A stretch of 64,000 nucleotides of DNA. It comes from a bacterium. GTDB taxonomy: Bacteria > Auribacterota > UBA6266. The notes under the pieces are model-generated. The model ran no database searches and was not told the origin of the DNA. It saw only the letters and a list, made by a program, of their open reading frames with translations. Location: NCBI GenBank assembly GCA_023228325.1, contig JALOBK010000001.1:248001-312000 (forward strand), written 5' to 3'. This document shows positions 1 to 9,226 of the stretch, piece by piece; positions within the stretch are counted from its first letter, which is position 1; each line of letters opens with the position of its first letter. The translations under genes and the position numbers were made by a program.

Positions 1-327
1 AGGGCGGAACCTTTTTAACTGCGAGACGGAATTAAAAATTATCTTATCGGAAAATTTTGCCAGCTCTTTTATTTCTCTTTCGTTATAGCCGACGGAATAA
101 GCATGGACTTCCTTCCCGAATTTTTCGCGCCCGAGGCGGGCTTCATAAAGCGAGCTTGAAGTGGTCCCGTCCATATACTTTTTCATCAGGTTAAAGACGC
201 TCCACGTCGAAAAACATTTAAGGGCAAGGACGGATTTCGCGCCGGAACAGTCTCTGATATGCCTTATTATCTTCAGATTTTTAAGCAGTTTTCGTTCATC
301 AATGAGATAGTAGGGAGTCTCAATCAT
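1..327 (-). CDS. nspC: Carboxynorspermidine decarboxylase, N-terminal part (runs off the left edge)
   Basis: The first 109 codons of a PLP-dependent fold-III decarboxylase are present; the rest lies beyond base 1. It should decarboxylate carboxynorspermidine or carboxyspermidine in the alternative polyamine pathway, in the cytoplasm. The protein opens MIETPYYLIDERKL and has ALKCFSTWSVF near residues 35-45, where the lysine is the expected PLP Schiff-base residue. GTTSSSLYEARLG follows, and HAYSVGYN near residue 85. All are typical of NspC rather than of DAP or ornithine decarboxylases. The ATG at 325-327 has only a weak upstream AGAAGA. The upstream gap is AT-rich and includes a 14-bp palindrome (354-367). 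The family call is firm for the part visible; whether the gene is intact cannot be seen. Confidence 0.88.
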   Translation of the reverse strand, partial: MIETPYYLIDERKLLKNLKIIRHIRDCSGAKSVLALKCFSTWSVFNLMKKYMDGTTSSSLYEARLGREKFGKEVHAYSVGYNEREIKELAKFSDKIIFNSVSQLKRFRP

Positions 328-468
328 TTCTTCTGATAATATTCTCTCAACAGATTAATATATTAATTTTAAAAAATACCCATATATTAATAATCAATCC
401 TGAATTTGTTTGCAAGTTATTTTTATATTTTTCCGGGTCTGAACGTAAAAAACGGGAAAGCGGCGGCT

Positions 469-2070
469 TCAGGAATTCTTGCGGCTTGTATGCCTGAAGC
501 GCAAATGTGATCTGGCTGATTTAAGTTTTTGAGAAAAAGAACCTTTTTTGAAATCGGCAACCCAGCCTTTTAAAATAAACCAGCCTCCGAACCTTATCAA
601 ATGGCTTCTCCAGTAGCGGTACCATCTTCTCCATCCCTGCTTGATATTGTGTAAAAAGAAAATCACCGAAGGGAAAGAGATTATGTGAAGGCCTATCATA
701 AACATATATTTAAACTGGTAAAAAGCCCCCATTATCTTCTTCACGGATTTCTGCATCTCTTCCGCGCTCAACGGGGCGTCGGGCTCGAACAAAGGGAAAT
801 TGCCGTCATAAAACTCCCAGCCGACATCTTTCAGCGGATATATCCTGTTCTGTTTTTCAAGCCTTGCCCGGAGTTCCGTTCCCGGGAGAGGAACAGGTAT
901 CATAACCTGGATTGTATCAAGCCGGGCTTTTTTAATGAATTTTTTAAATCTCTTTATCCTCTCATCCGAAGACATCCTGAACTGCTCGTTTTCTTTCATA
1001 GGGTATCCGAATATAAACATCCCGTGTATCAGAAATCCCATCTTGCGGTATATTCCCGCCAACAACAGCATATCTCCGGGAGTTATGGCTTTGTTCATCG
1101 CCTTTAATTCTTCTTCGATAGGCGACTCAAAGCCTATCGCCACGGATGATATACTCGCTTTGCGCATAGCAGACAGGAGTTCCGTGTCTTTCGCCTTATC
1201 GAGACGTATCTGGACGGCAAGGTCAAGCCTCTTGCTTATTTTTTTCTGATACTGTTCAAGCATATTACAGAAGCGGATGGTTTCATCGCGCTGCTGGCCG
1301 AACAGGTCATCGACAACAAAAAAATTCCTCGCATTCTTTGTTTCGACAAGGGAACTTATCTGTTCCATAAGCCGCTCGGGGGAAGAATACCTTGGCTTAC
1401 CTTTAACGGTGCAAAACTCGCAGTTCATCCCACAGCCGCGGATTCTCTCAACGGGGTAAAGTGTTATTTTAGCGTAGCGGACAAGAGCAAAATCGGGAAC
1501 CGGCAATTTGTCGAAATCCGTTATCGGTTCCCTTTCCGGCGTAAAAACCGCCTTACCTTTTTCCAGATAAGCTATGCCTTTGACTTCGCTTAATTTCAAC
1601 TTTCCCTGTAATGCCAGAAGAAGTTCTTTGATGGTCTCTTCGCCCTCGCCGATAACAACATAATCTATGGAAGAGTTCAGCGCTTCAACAATGTTTTCTC
1701 CCGCAAAATGCTGGCCGCCGGCAATTGTCGCCACACCCTGTTTTTTATAAAACTCAGCCAATTCATAGACTCTGGGAATTGTGCTCGTCAGCCCGCCGTA
1801 AAAACCCGCGGCATCGGCAAACCTTATATTCTGCAGGAAATCGTGGTCTGCTCCGGTATCCTCGCCTCTGGGGCCGTAGAGCCTGAGATTGTTTTCGTCT
1901 ATGACCTCGGCATCCCATCCTTCCATCTCATTGACAGCGCTTGCCACCGACACGGGGCCTAAAGCCGTGGTCCTTCTCGCTATGGACGAATAAATATTGA
2001 ACGCGGGATAAGCCGGAATGACGATCCTTAACCTGTATCTTTTTTTATCTGGGGCTAACATATTTTCCAT
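469..2070 (-). CDS. B12-binding-domain radical SAM protein
   Basis: A 533-aa member of the BchE/P-methylase-like class, with an N-terminal cobalamin-binding Rossmann domain (about residues 12-165) followed by a radical SAM barrel (about 200-420). The cluster motif CGMNCEFC supplies Cys213, Cys217 and Cys220 in the CX3CX2C spacing that binds the SAM-coordinating [4Fe-4S]. The canonical B12 DxHxxG motif is not evident, so cobalamin may bind base-off without the histidine. The C-terminus has a hydrophobic stretch near residue 460 and a basic tail, suggesting membrane association. The substrate is unknown; relatives methylate or rearrange lipids, tetrapyrroles and natural products. It lies 32 bp downstream of macB in the same direction and could be co-transcribed with the exporter. 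Confidence 0.85.
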   Translation of the reverse strand: MENMLAPDKKRYRLRIVIPAYPAFNIYSSIARRTTALGPVSVASAVNEMEGWDAEVIDENNLRLYGPRGEDTGADHDFLQNIRFADAAGFYGGLTSTIPRVYELAEFYKKQGVATIAGGQHFAGENIVEALNSSIDYVVIGEGEETIKELLLALQGKLKLSEVKGIAYLEKGKAVFTPEREPITDFDKLPVPDFALVRYAKITLYPVERIRGCGMNCEFCTVKGKPRYSSPERLMEQISSLVETKNARNFFVVDDLFGQQRDETIRFCNMLEQYQKKISKRLDLAVQIRLDKAKDTELLSAMRKASISSVAIGFESPIEEELKAMNKAITPGDMLLLAGIYRKMGFLIHGMFIFGYPMKENEQFRMSSDERIKRFKKFIKKARLDTIQVMIPVPLPGTELRARLEKQNRIYPLKDVGWEFYDGNFPLFEPDAPLSAEEMQKSVKKIMGAFYQFKYMFMIGLHIISFPSVIFFLHNIKQGWRRWYRYWRSHLIRFGGWFILKGWVADFKKGSFSQKLKSARSHLRFRHTSRKNS

Positions 2071-2102
2071 AAATTACCGTTAATTATAACACATTTGCGG
2101 AA

Positions 2103-4070
2103 TTATTCATACCTCAACGCGTCCACAGCGTTAAGCTCGGCGGCCCTTTTGGCGGGCCACAGGCCGAACCCGACTCCGACAATCACAGAAAACGTGCTGG
2201 CAAGCACAACAGAATATATTGATACTTTTGTGGTCCAACCGGCAAAAAGCGAAAGCAAAAATGCCGTTCCCGCCCCGATAACTATCCCGAGCAGGCCGCC
2301 TGTCAGAGACATAACAATCGCCTCTATAAGGAACTGCATCATTACATCCGCCCTGCGGGCTCCTATCGCCTTGCGAAGTCCTATCTCACGTGTTCTTTCC
2401 GTGACGGAAACAAGCATGATGTTCATTATTCCTATGCCTCCGACCAGAAGCGATATGGCGGCAATACACCCCAGCAGCAGGCTCATCGTCCTGGTAGTGC
2501 TTGATATCATATCCTGTATCTCGCTCATATTCCGGATATTAAACGAATCTTCATCCTCATACAGGCGGTGCCTCTTTTTTATAATCTCTTCTATCTTTTT
2601 CTGGGCTCCATCCATAAGTTCCTGGTCCGAAACTTCAACATAAATCCCCTCAAGATAATTTTTTCCCAGCACCCGGTACATAGCCGTCGTAACGGGAATA
2701 TATACAATATCATCCTGGTCGCGAAACCCGCCGAAACCTTTCTGCGGCGCTATTCCTATAATACGGAAATTAATCCTGTTTATTTTTATGGTCTTATTGA
2801 TAGGATTTTCATCGGCGAAAAGTGTTTCAAGGACGGTTATTCCCACAACCGCGACCTTTTCCCTTTTCCTGATTTCTTCTTCGTTAAACCATCTGCCCGT
2901 TTCAGGGACAGCGGCTCTCATCTCGGCGTAATCCAGGCCGACACCTTCAATCCTGGTATTCCAGTTTTCGTTCTTATAAACAAGCTGAACACTGCCGCTG
3001 ATGATACCCGACACTTTACGGACATCGGGTTTCAGCTCTTGAATCGCCTCAACATCATCGAATGTAAACCTTGTTATCGCGCCTGTACCGCTCGCGGCCC
3101 CGTGGACCTTGGCCGAACCGGCCCTCACCGAAAGAAGATTCGAGCCAAGGGATTTTAACCTTTCCTGCATAGAACTCGTCGCCCCTTCGCCAAGCGCCAG
3201 CATGGCAATTACAGAAGCCACACCGACCAGGATCCCGAGCATGGACAAAAAAGACCTGACTTTATTCGATAAAACGGATTTCACAGCCTGATGGAAATGT
3301 CCGAACAATTCGCCGCCCTGCCAGATGGAACGTTTTCCGGAAATAATTTTATTTAAATCATAAACCGCTTTTTCACTTTCGGGCCCGGATTCCTTTTTCT
3401 CATCCGAAATTATCTTCCCGTCCCTCATCGAGATAATCCTGCTCGCGTATTCGGATATTTCCTGCTCGTGCGTTACCATAATGATGGTTTTGCCTTTTGC
3501 GTTAAGGTCTTTCAGGATATGCATTATCTCGTGTTCGCTCACCGAATCCAGGTTGCCTGTAGGCTCATCGGCGAATATTATCATCGGTTCTTTGACGAGA
3601 GCCCGGGCGATGGCAACGCGCTGCTGCTGCCCTCCGGAAAGTTCGTTCGGCCAGTGCGAAGCCCTGTCCTCAAGCCCGACAGAACATATCCTGTCATAAG
3701 CGGCTGAGCGTATATTTTTAGCGTCCTTTCCATAAATAAACGGGAGTTTGACATTTTCAAGAGCGCTCACCCTCTTTAACAGATGAAACTGCTGAAAGAC
3801 AAAACCGACAAGCCGGTTTCTCAAAGCGGCAAGTTCATTGTCGGAAAGGTTGCTTATATTCCTGCCGGAAATGATATATTCGCCTGCATCGGGCCTGTCC
3901 AAAAAACCAAGTATATGGAGAAGAGTTGATTTTCCCGAACCGGAAGGGCCCATTATCGCCACAAATTCCCCGCTTTCGATGGAAAGAGAAACATCCCGGA
4001 GAGCATGGACCTCGACTTTTCCCATACGGTAAACTTTAGATATATTTTTTAAATCTACTATCGTCGCCAA
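2103..4070 (-). CDS. macB: MacB-type ABC transporter, fused ATPase and permease
   Basis: A 655-aa inner-membrane component of a MacAB-TolC tripartite exporter for macrolides, peptides, lipoproteins or siderophores. The N-terminal ATPase has Walker A GPSGSGKST (residues 41-49), signature LSGGQQQRVAIARAL (from residue 145) and Walker B IIFADEP (about 165-171). One membrane segment follows near residues 265-290, then a periplasmic MacB_PCD domain, then three C-terminal FtsX-type membrane segments (about 525-640). This is the standard MacB layout and length. The start is a TTG directly after the macA stop, with AAGGG upstream. It is the last gene of the tolC-macA-macB operon. The substrate cannot be read from the sequence. 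Confidence 0.93.
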   Translation of the reverse strand: MATIVDLKNISKVYRMGKVEVHALRDVSLSIESGEFVAIMGPSGSGKSTLLHILGFLDRPDAGEYIISGRNISNLSDNELAALRNRLVGFVFQQFHLLKRVSALENVKLPFIYGKDAKNIRSAAYDRICSVGLEDRASHWPNELSGGQQQRVAIARALVKEPMIIFADEPTGNLDSVSEHEIMHILKDLNAKGKTIIMVTHEQEISEYASRIISMRDGKIISDEKKESGPESEKAVYDLNKIISGKRSIWQGGELFGHFHQAVKSVLSNKVRSFLSMLGILVGVASVIAMLALGEGATSSMQERLKSLGSNLLSVRAGSAKVHGAASGTGAITRFTFDDVEAIQELKPDVRKVSGIISGSVQLVYKNENWNTRIEGVGLDYAEMRAAVPETGRWFNEEEIRKREKVAVVGITVLETLFADENPINKTIKINRINFRIIGIAPQKGFGGFRDQDDIVYIPVTTAMYRVLGKNYLEGIYVEVSDQELMDGAQKKIEEIIKKRHRLYEDEDSFNIRNMSEIQDMISSTTRTMSLLLGCIAAISLLVGGIGIMNIMLVSVTERTREIGLRKAIGARRADVMMQFLIEAIVMSLTGGLLGIVIGAGTAFLLSLFAGWTTKVSIYSVVLASTFSVIVGVGFGLWPAKRAAELNAVDALRYE

Positions 4071-5039
4071 TTATTTTTTCCCTTTTCTCCCGGGCGGCAT
4101 AAACGGACTGCTGACCGATTTTTTCTGCGGAGGCCGGTAAGAACCGTTTTTGACAAGAACCGTATCATCCTCTTTTAAGCCGGAAAGAACTTCTATGTTT
4201 TCGGAATCGCTGAGACCCGCCGAAATGTCTGTTGTCTTGATTTCGCCTGTTTTTTCATTTTTCACCGTCACTGTTTTACGGCTGCCTTCGGCCGTCACGG
4301 CTTCCGCGGGAATGAGCATGACATTTTTACGTTCAGCGACTATAACATCCACATTGGCGCTCATGCCGGAACGGAAAACTTCCGGTATGCTTTCAGGAAG
4401 TATATCGACTTCATAAATCGTCACATTGTTGACAACTTTTGATTCATAAGATATATGGTCAACAACCGCATTAACCTTTATTTCGGGATACGCGTCAAGG
4501 CTGACAACCGCTTTCTGCCCGAGGTTTATTTTCCCGACATCGGTTTCATCAACATCAGCCTGGACGATAAGCCTGTCGGAAAGGACAATCACCGCATCCC
4601 CTGTTGTCACCGTCTGTCCGGGTTCAACCGAGCGGACAATGACTTTGCCGTCTATGGGGGCAATCAGGGGCGCCGCTTTGTAAACTTCCTGCCAGTATTC
4701 CATTTCCGTTTCGCCTTTCAGCCTCGCGGAATCGAGCAGAGCAGCCCTTTCCGTCGAACTCATAAGAGCCAGGATATCCCCTGTTTTCACGGACTGCCCT
4801 TCTTCTACCAGTATCTCGTCCACCCTTCCGGCAATAGGAGGTTTTATCTCAAGCCGGTTCTGGGGTTCCACTACGCCCGTGGTAGATACCGCGACTTTTA
4901 TATCCCCGTAAAACGGTTTTACAAATTCGGATGTCTTTTCCATGTCCGAATTATTTTCCTTTATGAAACCGGGCAGAAAGAACGCCGCGGCCGCCAACAC
5001 ACCAAGCACAATGATTATCTTCAAAATTTTTCTACTCAT
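4071..5039 (-). CDS. macA: MacA/HlyD-type periplasmic adaptor subunit
   Basis: A 322-aa membrane-fusion protein. A membrane anchor lies at residues 7-24. A lipoyl-like half-motif (EIKPPIAGRVDEILVEEG, about 65-82) and its partner half (LIAPIDGKVIVRSVEPGQ, about 135-152) flank a very short helical hairpin. A beta-barrel domain and a membrane-proximal domain follow. It links MacB to the outer-membrane channel and stimulates its ATPase. The ATG at 5039 lies inside the last codons of the tolC-like gene (8-bp overlap), and macB starts at the next base after its stop, so the three are translationally coupled. The hairpin is shorter than in E. coli MacA, which may reflect a different docking geometry. 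Confidence 0.92.
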   Translation of the reverse strand: MSRKILKIIIVLGVLAAAAFFLPGFIKENNSDMEKTSEFVKPFYGDIKVAVSTTGVVEPQNRLEIKPPIAGRVDEILVEEGQSVKTGDILALMSSTERAALLDSARLKGETEMEYWQEVYKAAPLIAPIDGKVIVRSVEPGQTVTTGDAVIVLSDRLIVQADVDETDVGKINLGQKAVVSLDAYPEIKVNAVVDHISYESKVVNNVTIYEVDILPESIPEVFRSGMSANVDVIVAERKNVMLIPAEAVTAEGSRKTVTVKNEKTGEIKTTDISAGLSDSENIEVLSGLKEDDTVLVKNGSYRPPQKKSVSSPFMPPGRKGKK

Positions 5040-6297
5040 AACCCAAAGTTCCCCCTTTGGCCTGAACCCATTCCGCTTCGGCTATTAACATAGAAGCCTG
5101 CGCGTTGAGATAAGATTTTTTAATGTTAACGAGATTATCTTCTATTATTATCCAATCATCAAAATTAATTATTCCGGTGGAATATTCCGCTCTCGCGATT
5201 TTCGCCCTCTCTTCGGCGGCTAAAAGAAATTTCTCCTGCACGGAAACATTATCAAACGCATCCTGGAAATCGACCCAGGTCCGCTCAAGCGTCACTATAA
5301 TACTGTCGCGCCCGCTCCTTTCCTCGGCAAGCGCTTCCTTAACCTGCGCTTCCGCCCTGGAAACCTCGGATATTCTCCGGCCGCCTTCGAACAGAGGAAA
5401 AGAGACGGAAAAACCCACTGTCCACTCCTCTTCTCTCGGAGGCCACTTAGGGCCGGTCCTGCCGGCGGAAGAACTCAGGTAAACTTCCGGGAAGAAATCC
5501 GATTTGGAAGCTTTAAGCCCGTAACGGGCGGCATCCTTTTTCGCGGCAAGTTCTTTCAGGAAAGGGTTATTATCCGCCAGATATTCGAAATCAGGCGTAT
5601 CATCAATTTTTTCCGATACCCGGAAAAGGCCTTCGACCTCCACGGGTATCCTTTCTTCCCATCCCATCTGTTTAATCAATTTAATCCGGGCAAATGAAAT
5701 GTTGCGCCTTGCCTGTTTTACTTCAAACTCAGCTTCCGCCAAATCCGCCCGGGCAGTCAAAAGAGAGCCGCGGTGCTCGCGCCCCGCTTCATACCGGAGT
5801 TCGACCAGGGAGAGGTTCTGCTTTCTTCTTTCCGCAATTTCTTCGGTAATATAGATAAGTTCCTGGGCCCTGAGAAGCTCGGAGAAAGCCGTTTTCAGAT
5901 TTAAACGCACATTGGATGAGACAACGGAATAGTCATATTGGTTAGCTATCAGGTTCTGGTTCGCTTCGGCGACATTATTCGAAGTTTTGAACCCGTCAAA
6001 TACAAGCTGGCTGCCGGTGATGGAATAAGCGAATGTGTCCTTCTTTTCCTGTGTCCCCACAGGTTTGGTTTTCTTTCCGCTCAGGTCCGTGCTTACCTGC
6101 GGAAGCATGGGACTTCTTGCTATGCCTTTATCGGCAAGAGATTGTTTTATTTTCGCTTCCGCCGAAAAAAGGTCCGGATTCATGGTAGCGGCTTCCCTCA
6201 CACAATCTTCCCATGTAAGGCATTCCGCCGGCGCGATACCGCAGGAAAAGATGCAGGGAAAAAGGATAAAAACGAATATAAATATAGACCTCTTCAT
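5032..6297 (-). CDS. tolC: TolC-family outer membrane efflux protein
   Basis: A 421-aa outer-membrane channel protein, the first gene of the efflux operon. It has a signal peptide (cleavage expected around residue 24, after CGIAPA). Two OEP repeats follow: residues about 25-210, and about 225-415, the latter including VGFSVSFPLFEGGRRISEVSRA, the classic strand-to-helix transition of TolC proteins. TolC works as a trimer. It serves here as the ordinary single-protomer comparison for the six-unit giant protein at 26.7-38.2 kb. The ATG is preceded by GAGG at about 11 bp. A possible promoter (TTGAAA, 17 bp, AATAAA) lies upstream but is weak. Confidence 0.92.
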   Translation of the reverse strand: MKRSIFIFVFILFPCIFSCGIAPAECLTWEDCVREAATMNPDLFSAEAKIKQSLADKGIARSPMLPQVSTDLSGKKTKPVGTQEKKDTFAYSITGSQLVFDGFKTSNNVAEANQNLIANQYDYSVVSSNVRLNLKTAFSELLRAQELIYITEEIAERRKQNLSLVELRYEAGREHRGSLLTARADLAEAEFEVKQARRNISFARIKLIKQMGWEERIPVEVEGLFRVSEKIDDTPDFEYLADNNPFLKELAAKKDAARYGLKASKSDFFPEVYLSSSAGRTGPKWPPREEEWTVGFSVSFPLFEGGRRISEVSRAEAQVKEALAEERSGRDSIIVTLERTWVDFQDAFDNVSVQEKFLLAAEERAKIARAEYSTGIINFDDWIIIEDNLVNIKKSYLNAQASMLIAEAEWVQAKGGTLGYE

Positions 6298-6439
6298 CGA
6301 GAATTATTCCTCAATATCAAGATTTAAGGATTCAGAAAATCAAACTTCTGCTTACTTAGACACAATACAGCCTGTTTTATTCCCTTCAGAAAAATAATTT
6401 TCAAAAGAATAATTATTAAGAATGGTATTTTATCACATG

Positions 6440-6492
6440 TTAAATGGGGGCAGACACCTTTTTTACAAGAAAGGAGTCAGTCCCCCATTTAA
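6440..6492. repeat. 53-bp inverted-repeat relic (MITE/REP-like)
   Basis: The ends TTAAATGGGGG (6440-6450) and CCCCCATTTAA (6482-6492) are perfect 11-bp inverted repeats. The similarity continues imperfectly inward (CAGACACC against GGAGTCAG). The core contains TTTTTT. The pattern resembles the TGGGGxCAGACxCC termini seen in REP/RAYT-type (Y1 transposase) elements of uncultured bacteria. No transposase gene is nearby, so this would be a solo or non-autonomous copy. It sits between the tolC promoter region and the 3' end of the hydrolase gene, where the hairpin could also stop transcription. Confidence 0.5.
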
Positions 6493-6520
6493 TACGCGGG
6501 CAGAAATATAAATAGAGTTT

Positions 6521-7396
6521 TTAATTTTTCTCCGACCGGTGCAAAAAATCACGGGCCACACTGATAAATTCACCGGTTTTTTCGCTGATATGGATGTGCG
6601 AGGCATCCTCAAATATATGGATTTCAGAACCGGGAAGCAACCTATGGTAATACTCCGTGGCTGAGGGAGAGGCTTCATCATATCGTCCGCAGGTAAATAA
6701 CACAGGGATACTTATATCTTTAAGTTTATCCGTCACATCAAATCCTTTCAACGTTCCGGTAACCGTGAATTCGCTGGGCCCCCACATATAATTGTAAACA
6801 TCCGCGCCCATTTTTTCGAAAGTCCTGTTAAGGCACCCGGGCCACGGGTCAAGACGGCATACATGAAGCCTGTAAAAGTTCATCATCGCATCCGCGTATT
6901 CTCTGGAATCGTATCTGCCTTTTGCCTCGCTCTCGGCTATCACCGCCCTGTCTTTTTCCGACAGTTCGGATAGATAACTCCGGGCATCGGACGCGAAGCG
7001 TTCCGCGTTCAGAGCCGGGCCCGAAAGAATTAAACTTACGACGCCTTCCGGTTTTAAATCAATAATGTAACGGGCCGCAAGCATCGTCCCCCACGACACG
7101 CCGAGCAGATGAACTTTTTTGAGCCTCAGCATTTCCCTCACCTGCTTTAACTCTCCGACAAACCTTTCGACCGTCCAGAGAGAATTATTTTTAGGCCGCT
7201 CTGAATTGCCGCCCCCCAGCTGGTCATAAAAAATAACGGGCCTCTCATCGGCAAGTTTTTCCAGCGGCTCAAGGTAATCGTGGGTCGCGCCGGGACCGCC
7301 GTGAAGGGTTAAGAGAGGAATGCCCTTTTTACCAGCGCCCTCAATCTTATACCAGACTTTACCGCCCTTAACCGATATATAACCTTCAGTTTCCAT
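6521..7396 (-). CDS. pip: Proline iminopeptidase-family alpha/beta hydrolase
   Basis: A 291-aa cytoplasmic alpha/beta-hydrolase. It carries the oxyanion-hole motif HGGPG (residues 32-36), DQLGGGNS (58-65) and the nucleophile elbow GVSWG (Ser101). The C-terminal acid and base motifs are CGRYDEASP and DASHIHISE. HGGPG plus DQxGxGxS is the signature of the proline iminopeptidase (peptidase S33) family, which removes N-terminal proline or acts on related amides; many members have other small-amide substrates. The length matches the family. It stands alone between an inverted repeat and marC, 16 bp downstream of the latter, so the two may share a transcript. Confidence 0.82.
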   Translation of the reverse strand: METEGYISVKGGKVWYKIEGAGKKGIPLLTLHGGPGATHDYLEPLEKLADERPVIFYDQLGGGNSERPKNNSLWTVERFVGELKQVREMLRLKKVHLLGVSWGTMLAARYIIDLKPEGVVSLILSGPALNAERFASDARSYLSELSEKDRAVIAESEAKGRYDSREYADAMMNFYRLHVCRLDPWPGCLNRTFEKMGADVYNYMWGPSEFTVTGTLKGFDVTDKLKDISIPVLFTCGRYDEASPSATEYYHRLLPGSEIHIFEDASHIHISEKTGEFISVARDFLHRSEKN

Positions 7397-7412
7397 AAAC
7401 GTTCCCGAAATA

Positions 7413-7991
7413 TCAACTCAGGATCAGCATTATGCCTTTCCTTATCATCATCACCGCAATCGACGCCAGCAGGAGAGCCATTATCTTCGACAGCGCTTTG
7501 CTTCCGGCTACCCCCAGTCTTTCTATAAGAATATCCGAAAGCGAAAATATCAGTCCCGCGAGCAGTATATTAGACAGAATAGATATCAGGCTCGCCAACA
7601 GGCCGTATTCCGCGATTATCACCAGCGATGTGGTGAGGACCGCAGGGCCCACTATAAGCGGAGTCCCTATCGGGACAGCTCCCATCTCCTGAGAAGGCAC
7701 CCGCCGGCGTTTTCCGGAAGTGAGAATATCCATAATCGCTATACAGAAAAGAATGGAACCTCCGGCTATCATAAAATCGGACACCGTAATCCCGAGAAAC
7801 CTGAAGACGAATTTGCCGAGAAAAACAAAACTTACAGCGAGGCATCCCGCGGTAACCATAGACTGAATAATTATAGATACCCTCTCTTTTCTGTCGATAT
7901 CCCTCGTCAGCGAAACGAATATCGGAAGGACTCCGATAGCGTCAACAGCTACAAACACCGGAATAAAAGCCAGTAAAATATTTTTCAACAT
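7413..7991 (-). CDS. marC: MarC-family integral membrane protein
   Basis: A 192-aa polytopic inner-membrane protein with about six hydrophobic segments. MarC/UPF0056 hallmarks are VDAIGVLPIFVSLT at residues 16-29 and VPIGTPLIVGPAVLTT near residue 110. The function of the family is unsettled; the original link to multiple antibiotic resistance was not supported later. The ATG has a good upstream GGGGAGA at 7 bp. The 118-bp gap to the upstream acr3 gene holds a small CCCGA/TCGGG hairpin without a T-run, so no intrinsic terminator is evident. Confidence 0.85.
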   Translation of the reverse strand: MLKNILLAFIPVFVAVDAIGVLPIFVSLTRDIDRKERVSIIIQSMVTAGCLAVSFVFLGKFVFRFLGITVSDFMIAGGSILFCIAIMDILTSGKRRRVPSQEMGAVPIGTPLIVGPAVLTTSLVIIAEYGLLASLISILSNILLAGLIFSLSDILIERLGVAGSKALSKIMALLLASIAVMMIRKGIMLILS

Positions 7992-8109
7992 ACCAGTATC
8001 TCCCCATTTATTCCCTGCATGCCGTTTATTTTAATAGATTTTCGATTTCTTTAACAGCGGAATTTTGCTTAAGGAACACTTTGCCCGAAGGTCGGGAATA
8101 TGCGCTGTT

Positions 8110-9189
8110 TTATTTAAACCACCCTTGCGTCTTCAAACATACCTTCACCAGCATCAGCATAACCGGAACTTCAATCAATACCCCGACAACTGTAGCCAAC
8201 GACGCGCCTGAAGACAGTCCGAAGAGGACAGTCGAAGTGGCAATTGCCACTTCAAAATGGTTACTCGCGCCGATAAGGGCTGAGGGCGCGGCGTCCCGGT
8301 ACGATAATTTCAGCCATTTAGCCAGGCCGTAAGTAATGGCAAAAATAAGGCATGTCTGGATAAAAAGCGGAACGGCAATAAGAAAAATCACCTGCGGCTG
8401 CCTGATAATCAAATCCCCCTTAAATGAAAACAGCAGAACAAGCGTCAGCAATAAAGCGCAGATTGAAACAGGAGTAAGATAATGCAGAAATTTCTCTTCA
8501 AACCATTTCAGCCCTTTTTTTGCAATCAACAATTTCCTCGAGTAATACCCCAATAATAACGGCAAGCCGACATAGACCACCACGGACAACACAATCGTCT
8601 GCCACGGGATAGGCATCCTGTTCACTCCCAACAGCCAGCCGCCCAGAGGGGCGTAGAGAAACAGCATCGTCAGCGAATTAATCGCCACCATCACCAGCGT
8701 ATGTCCGTCGTTTCCCCTGGATAAATGTCCCCAGATAAGGACCATAGCCGTGCACGGCGCGATACCCAATAAAATACATCCTGCGATATAAGACCTGAAT
8801 AATTCTACCTGCGCGCCGCCTTTAACGATTTCCGTTCCCGGAAGCCATCCTTTAAACAATAAGCCGAGGAATAACCACGCAATGGCAAGCATGGTGAATG
8901 GTTTTATGCACCAATTCACTATCAGCGTAAGGATAACCGGGCCGGGAGTTTTGCCAGCCTTAACGACTTCCGCGAAATCAATTTTCACCATTATGGGATA
9001 CATCATAAAGAAAAGGCATATCGCAATCGGAACAGATACCTGATAAATCGAAATCCGGTCAAGCGCGACAGCCGCCTGAGGGAATAATTTCCCGAGTAGA
9101 ATTCCAAAACAGATGCAGGCAATCACCCAAAACGTAAGGTATTTCTCAAAAAAAGAAAGCTTTTTCTCCTCGTGGACTATCCGTTCCAT
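8110..9189 (-). CDS. acr3: ACR3-family arsenite efflux transporter
   Basis: About 359 aa with ten hydrophobic segments. It exports As(III) as a secondary carrier in the inner membrane. The conserved cysteine lies in GIAPCTAMVLIWGHLSRG, and the late conserved glutamate in ASNHFEVAIATS; both are ACR3 hallmarks. I chose the ATG at 9189 (MERIVHEEKKLSFF) rather than the upstream in-frame codon at 9249. AGGAGA sits 9 bp before it, family members start there, and the longer form would overlap the ccdA-like gene. It is the last gene of the arsenic operon, following arsM and the redox proteins. Confidence 0.93.
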   Translation of the reverse strand: MERIVHEEKKLSFFEKYLTFWVIACICFGILLGKLFPQAAVALDRISIYQVSVPIAICLFFMMYPIMVKIDFAEVVKAGKTPGPVILTLIVNWCIKPFTMLAIAWLFLGLLFKGWLPGTEIVKGGAQVELFRSYIAGCILLGIAPCTAMVLIWGHLSRGNDGHTLVMVAINSLTMLFLYAPLGGWLLGVNRMPIPWQTIVLSVVVYVGLPLLLGYYSRKLLIAKKGLKWFEEKFLHYLTPVSICALLLTLVLLFSFKGDLIIRQPQVIFLIAVPLFIQTCLIFAITYGLAKWLKLSYRDAAPSALIGASNHFEVAIATSTVLFGLSSGASLATVVGVLIEVPVMLMLVKVCLKTQGWFK

Positions 9190-9226
9190 AACATATTTTC
9201 TCCTGAAAAACCGATCTGCGCCGGAT

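Noticed and set aside
2095..3158. Plus-strand ORFs of 182-196 codons opposite macB
   Set aside because: Antisense shadows of a complete MacB gene.
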